A stretch of DNA of 64,000 nt from Vitellaria paradoxa (lineage: Eukaryota; Streptophyta; Magnoliopsida; Ericales; Sapotaceae): positions 47,979,144 through 48,043,143 of the forward strand of contig CM034236.1 in the NCBI GenBank assembly GCA_019916065.1. The letters run 5' to 3'. The notes under the pieces are model-generated. The model did not search any database. It saw only the letters and a list, made by a program, of their open reading frames with translations, and was not told where the DNA came from. Made by a program: the position numbers and the translations under genes. Positions 60,901 through 64,000 of the stretch are shown here, in pieces (the stretch's first letter is position 1; each line of letters starts with the position of its first letter).

Positions 60901-63842
60901 GTGTTAATGGTCCCCATCCCCTTATAATCCAAAATTTTGATGGTAAACTAAAAACAAACCTAATGATTTCCACAAAACAGGGTGCACTGGCATAAATTCA
61001 ATCTAATGATTGGAAGTGTAAGAAAGAGACTTATCAGGAATCAGCATTGCAATAGTAATGCAACTACAAATTGACTCCAACATGTGTGAACAAGCAAGCT
61101 AGTACCAAAATTAACAAATAGTGAGTTTATTATAGCCATTATCCAATGGTATCAACAAGTTGAGACACTTAACATTATGGAAATTGTAATGGGAATAGAA
61201 GCATATACAAGATGCTGCCATAAGGAACACTTGGGTAGTTGGAAAAAATGCACTTGGCTTAATAAAGACAAATGCTCTAAGAGTGTTGGGTATGGATATG
61301 TGTCCAATGTCGGACCTCCCAAAACTTTAATTTTAGGATATGGGTCAAACAATTGGGTAGGATACTTAGATCCATCATGAACATTTAAATATGGTATATA
61401 TTGTGTAATATATTGCCATAAAATATGATTATCATTTAAAAATGTACATGGAATTTAAAGAATAATGAGATTTTAACCTTCCATCTGTATAAAGATTACA
61501 AAATTTTCTTTATCAACAAATGTATGTTGTTACTTATTTAGTGTATGTTTGGAGTGATAAAAAATGAGATAAAATAGATAAGTTGTGGGTTCGTAATTCG
61601 TACAGTGAGATAAATAGTGAATAATTTTCAGAGGTTTTCAGATATTTTCTGAGATTTATAACAAACCAAACAGAGCCTTCAAAGTTAAAAATGGAGAATC
61701 CAAGTGTTCAATTTGGGCACAGGTGTCGAACACATATGCCATACCCCTACCCTTGTCATATTCAGTGGGCACAAATATACTGAAGGAAACAGAAGAATCC
61801 ATGTAACACTATTTAAATAAAATACATTCACCATCTAATTTCTGAAATTTGTTGCATAGTTTAAGTAAATCCCCATTTATCTCGAACACATATCCTTACA
61901 ACACAGCAGAGACAGCCTTAATTAATTGCATTTAGTTTGGACACAGTAATGCTTGGGCATGTTTTAGAAATGTATCAAGAACTACTAAATAAACACTTCA
62001 TAACATGTAGTACAACTATGTGATATACAATGCTCACATCCCACACACAAGGACCAGTGGTGAACAAAGCGCATAACCATCTATTAATAAGCCAAAGATA
62101 CCAAAATTCAGTGAAGTAATTAACCAACTTATTTTTGATAAATGAAGTAATCAAGCAACTTAGAAAGGACAAACAAGAATACCCCAAAAACACACACACA
62201 CATACAATTTAGCACCATCATAAAAAGCATATTTACCATGTTGAGTATCTAATTAAACAACTAGATAGAACAAGCATGCACACCACCACCCTCCCCCAAA
62301 AAGCACATACACACACGTGTAACAGCAATTTACCACCATCATAAAATGACAATTTACAATGTTGATCATGTGAGAATTCAAACCTCAAGAAACCACGTCC
62401 TACAACGTTCTTCCAGCGGCAATGATAGCAGAACCCTGAAACACCAGCCATTTGAAACTTAAAAAATCTAAATCTAAAAACAGGCATATGGAAAGCTGCA
62501 GTACCTCCCAAAAACACGGTCAAGGCCATCCTAAACCAATGTCAAATGAAAAAAAAATGACAAATTTTCTTCCAAAAGTTAATTAAACTGCAACTGACAC
62601 ACATACAGACACAGCGTGAGAGGAAGCAAAATTGGTTTATTAAATTGTGAGTCAGAAACAGAAAAAAAAAGAACCCATTGAGTAACAAATATTTCCTAAA
62701 CTAATTATGGAGTCTTCTCATACATCCGATCCGGTCAAAATACTCCCAAAATGGAATAAGCTTGCACATTGTCTAACATAAAGATATGAGATATGACAGA
62801 CTAACAAGCTCAGCATTCAGGCACCCCCACTGACATGCTTAACAATCAATATGTTTTAAACAGCAAATCAGTCTAGCTAAGATTCTCGGTCAAATCCGGT
62901 TATATTCTAAAAAATTAACAATACAAATAACACACTAATAAACCTTTAGTAACATACGTTTTTATAAATTCCCACAAAACCTCTCTCCTCCTTGTATGCA
63001 AAAGGAAATAATGGAGAACAATATATTATCCATTAGGAAAAACAAAGTAATAGGCTATATCCGTCTAGAGGTGACAATTTCCAACAAAAAACAACTTGAA
63101 TTCAAAGTTTTACGAGGACAAAGCGCGGAAAGGTTGATCTTCATTTTGTTATTGGCAAGATCCTACGTGATGTTATTAAGACCGATCATGTGAAATTTGA
63201 AGACCAACTTATTTACTAAGGCATTGGGAGGATCTAGAGTGAGGTGCATCACGTGCTCCAATTTAAGGGTGTGTGTGTGTGAGGATATTCATTGTAATTA
63301 TGTTATGAGTTTAGGAGTATTATAGTTTGTATAGTACAAATATACAAGCCGACAACCTTATTGGGGTATATCTCAGTCCAATTCAAGTATCTCAACACAT
63401 ACATTTTAGTTGCATTTAATCTTTGCAGTGAATAATCTCTTGCCCATTCAAGGGAGTCCATTTAACTTGAAATTAGAGCCACAAGTGCCATGATCACAAA
63501 GATTAATGAAAGCATAAAATTTAAAATACCATAACTTGTGAGATTTATGAGTAATATGAGAAAATACCTTCTGTGAGGACCTTCAGTTTTGACGTCTTCA
63601 CTAAATGCACCAGGACACAAGGAGCTAACATAGTCATACCTTCCAATTGAAATAAGAATAGGATTAAATAAAACAACTGCCATGCAATCAAGAAAAAAGC
63701 TGCTTGAGAGTTCATGGACTAGTACAAAAGCATACGGGCTCATTGAAAATTGTATAGGAGAACTTTCGTCAACTGCCATTTTTTTTAGACATCTGAATGA
63801 GAGATCACTCTTTGAAGAATGGTACTTGAGTGGAACCCAACT
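48863..63842 (-). CDS. RPC5: RNA polymerase III subunit RPC5 (SIN-like), 3' part of gene
   Basis: RPC5 belongs to the Pol III-specific initiation subcomplex that helps transcribe tRNA and 5S genes in the nucleus. Exons in the window: 63842-63736, 63639-63568, 62435-62384, 60617-60031, 57649-57440, 57359-57239, 48919-48863. Every junction has AG and GT borders and the phases agree, giving 401 codons plus TGA; earlier exons lie beyond 64000. Identification rests on remembered SIN-like family features: SPYDYVSSLCPG, VLLSLPLEERCRTWFLEGPP, NRFDILKRRLAP, and the C terminus VLNELCVSQGSAWVLRTQ. The intron 63735-63640 is 96 nt, free of stops and in frame, so its retention would add 32 residues. The last intron (57238-48920, 8.3 kb) holds a copia element and an L1 fragment. 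No lesion was found. Confidence 0.82.
49840..50200 (+). mobile_element. L1-type LINE reverse-transcriptase fragment
   Basis: Encodes, with frameshifts, a stretch of the plant L1 RT domain: FPLISLLGGVYKLIARVLAN, QNAFVEGREIMDAAFIANEV and CKLDMEKAYDHVNWEFLL. Both ends are degenerate and no poly(A) or target duplication was seen. It lies in the last RPC5 intron, antisense to the gene. Confidence 0.8.
50201..51871. other. Last intron of RPC5, left part
   Basis: No gene is seen. An imperfect direct repeat (GxTCCACxTTCCAxGTA then TGTGGAGAGTGGACC) occurs at about 51309 and 51401. A poly(A)/GAAA tract lies at about 51686-51730. Confidence 0.45.
51877..52095 (+). repeat. 5' LTR of the copia element
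   Basis: 219 bp, TGTCAGAATATT to CCTTCAAGT. Contains a 24-bp tandem duplication of the GATTGATTGGTGATT type absent from the 3' LTR. Ends lack the usual terminal CA; they were set by the CTAAC duplication and the adjoining primer-binding site. Confidence 0.85.
57006..57203 (+). repeat. 3' LTR of the copia element
   Basis: 198 bp, preceded by the purine run CTTGAGGGAGAG. Same ends as the 5' LTR. Confidence 0.85.
57209..60030. other. RPC5 introns between exons 57239-57359, 57440-57649 and 60031
   Basis: Besides the two exons listed with the gene, 57650-60030 is a 2.4-kb intron. It includes an LTR-like stretch (about 57902-58290), a C-rich tract at about 59161-59178 and otherwise unremarkable sequence. 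Confidence 0.45.
57902..58290. mobile_element. LTR-like sequence in an RPC5 intron
   Basis: Begins TGTCACGAGCCAACC and ends in a stretch with CATCTTATTCTCCGTCTTG, typical of the 3' part of plant LTRs. It shares GAGGATATTCxTTGTAATTA with the retroelement remnant at 63276. Boundaries and target duplication not established. Confidence 0.35.
60618..62383. other. RPC5 intron with a small MITE-like repeat
   Basis: A 1.77-kb intron. At about 61545-61678 lies a short repeat with ends GTATGTTTGGAGTGAT and, inverted, GGCTCTGTTTGGTTTGTTAT, probably a small TIR element. A (GA)n tract lies at 60789-60806. No additional exon is needed: the phase joins directly. Confidence 0.5.
62436..63567. other. RPC5 intron with copia remnant
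   Basis: A 1.13-kb intron. Most is unremarkable; the right part contains the retroelement remnant listed next. Confidence 0.45.
63090..63400 (+). mobile_element. Copia 3' end remnant
   Basis: A degenerate frame reading VDLHFVIGKILRDVIKTDHV, like the RNase H tail that normally precedes SEDQLADIFTKAL in copia polyproteins, is followed by a GT-rich tract and an LTR-like TGAGGATATTCATTGTAAT. It is antisense to RPC5. Confidence 0.55.
63640..63735 (-). other. 96-nt in-frame intron of RPC5 (exitron-like)
   Basis: GTATGC donor at 63735-63734 and GGAAG acceptor at 63641-63640. Splicing joins MSP to YDYVSSLCPG, as expected of the family. The intron is a multiple of three and free of stops, so an unspliced transcript would encode 32 extra residues. 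Confidence 0.6.
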
Positions 63843-64000
63843 CTGGAAATAACAGAAACGAGAAAAGAAATCCAGTAAACCAGAGTAAGGAAGACACATT
63901 TTGCAAGAGTAGAACTTTTACAAGTGAGGGTGATAATGAAGACATAACAAGGTATATAAAACTTAAATTATCATTATTCTAAAAAGAGGACACTTTGTCA
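63843..64000. other. RPC5 intron continuing beyond the window
   Basis: Sequence upstream of the TTATTTCCAG acceptor at 63843-63852. No exon is seen to the window end. Confidence 0.5.

Overview
The window is nuclear DNA from a flowering plant, most likely a eudicot. The evidence is AT-rich DNA, spliceosomal introns with GT-AG (once GC-AG) borders, plant retrotransposons (Ty1/copia, L1-type LINE, TRIM and Cassandra-like elements, hAT, Mutator-like and Tourist-like elements) and plant-type gene products. Nothing in the sequence fixes the species. All recognised host genes lie on the minus strand.

Region 1, about 1-25.95 kb, is a decaying tandem cluster built around a YUCCA-type flavin monooxygenase (indole-3-pyruvate monooxygenase, auxin synthesis). 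Copy A (1278-4178) can be read as a complete four-exon gene. Copy B (10509-12528) is a full-length pseudogene with at least five disabling lesions. Copies C (about 18694-18850) and D (about 22893-23179) are exon 1 stubs. Behind the 5' end of every copy lies the same unusual array of modules that each begin with an ACATAGC-type header, followed by a shared downstream block and a separate family of roughly 380-bp repeats. The paralogous copies provide empty sites for several insertions: a hAT element, a 434-bp TRIM, an 822-bp solo LTR, a Tourist-like element and a 5'-truncated L1. A gag-only LTR element sits in the C copy.

Region 2, about 27.1-42.0 kb, holds two spliceosome genes side by side. 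At 27070-34161 is an intron-containing pseudogene of SF3B4/SAP49 (U2 snRNP SF3b subunit), with frameshifts, nonsense codons, two lost splice donors, missing RRM2 exon sequence and a tandemly duplicated exon. At 36041-42030 is an intact 13-exon gene for the large subunit of U2AF (U2AF65). Both proteins act at the branch point/3' splice site.

Region 3, about 42.0-48.8 kb, is intergenic and repeat-rich. It includes a complete Cassandra-like solo LTR carrying 5S-rRNA-derived sequence, a CT-rich minisatellite and several TIR-type repeats.

Region 4, about 48.86-64 kb, is the 3' part of an RNA polymerase III subunit RPC5 (SIN-like) gene. Seven exons join in frame into 401 codons plus stop; the 5' end lies beyond the window. 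Its last intron is 8.3 kb and contains an antisense, degenerate 5.3-kb Ty1/copia element with a 5-bp target duplication, plus an L1 reverse-transcriptase fragment.

The functional content is therefore probably three genes (YUCCA copy A, U2AF65, RPC5), one recognisable pseudogene of each of two families, and a dense record of transposition and local duplication. Exon borders were placed by eye from splice signals, reading-frame continuity and remembered family sequence; no alignment or transcript data were available.
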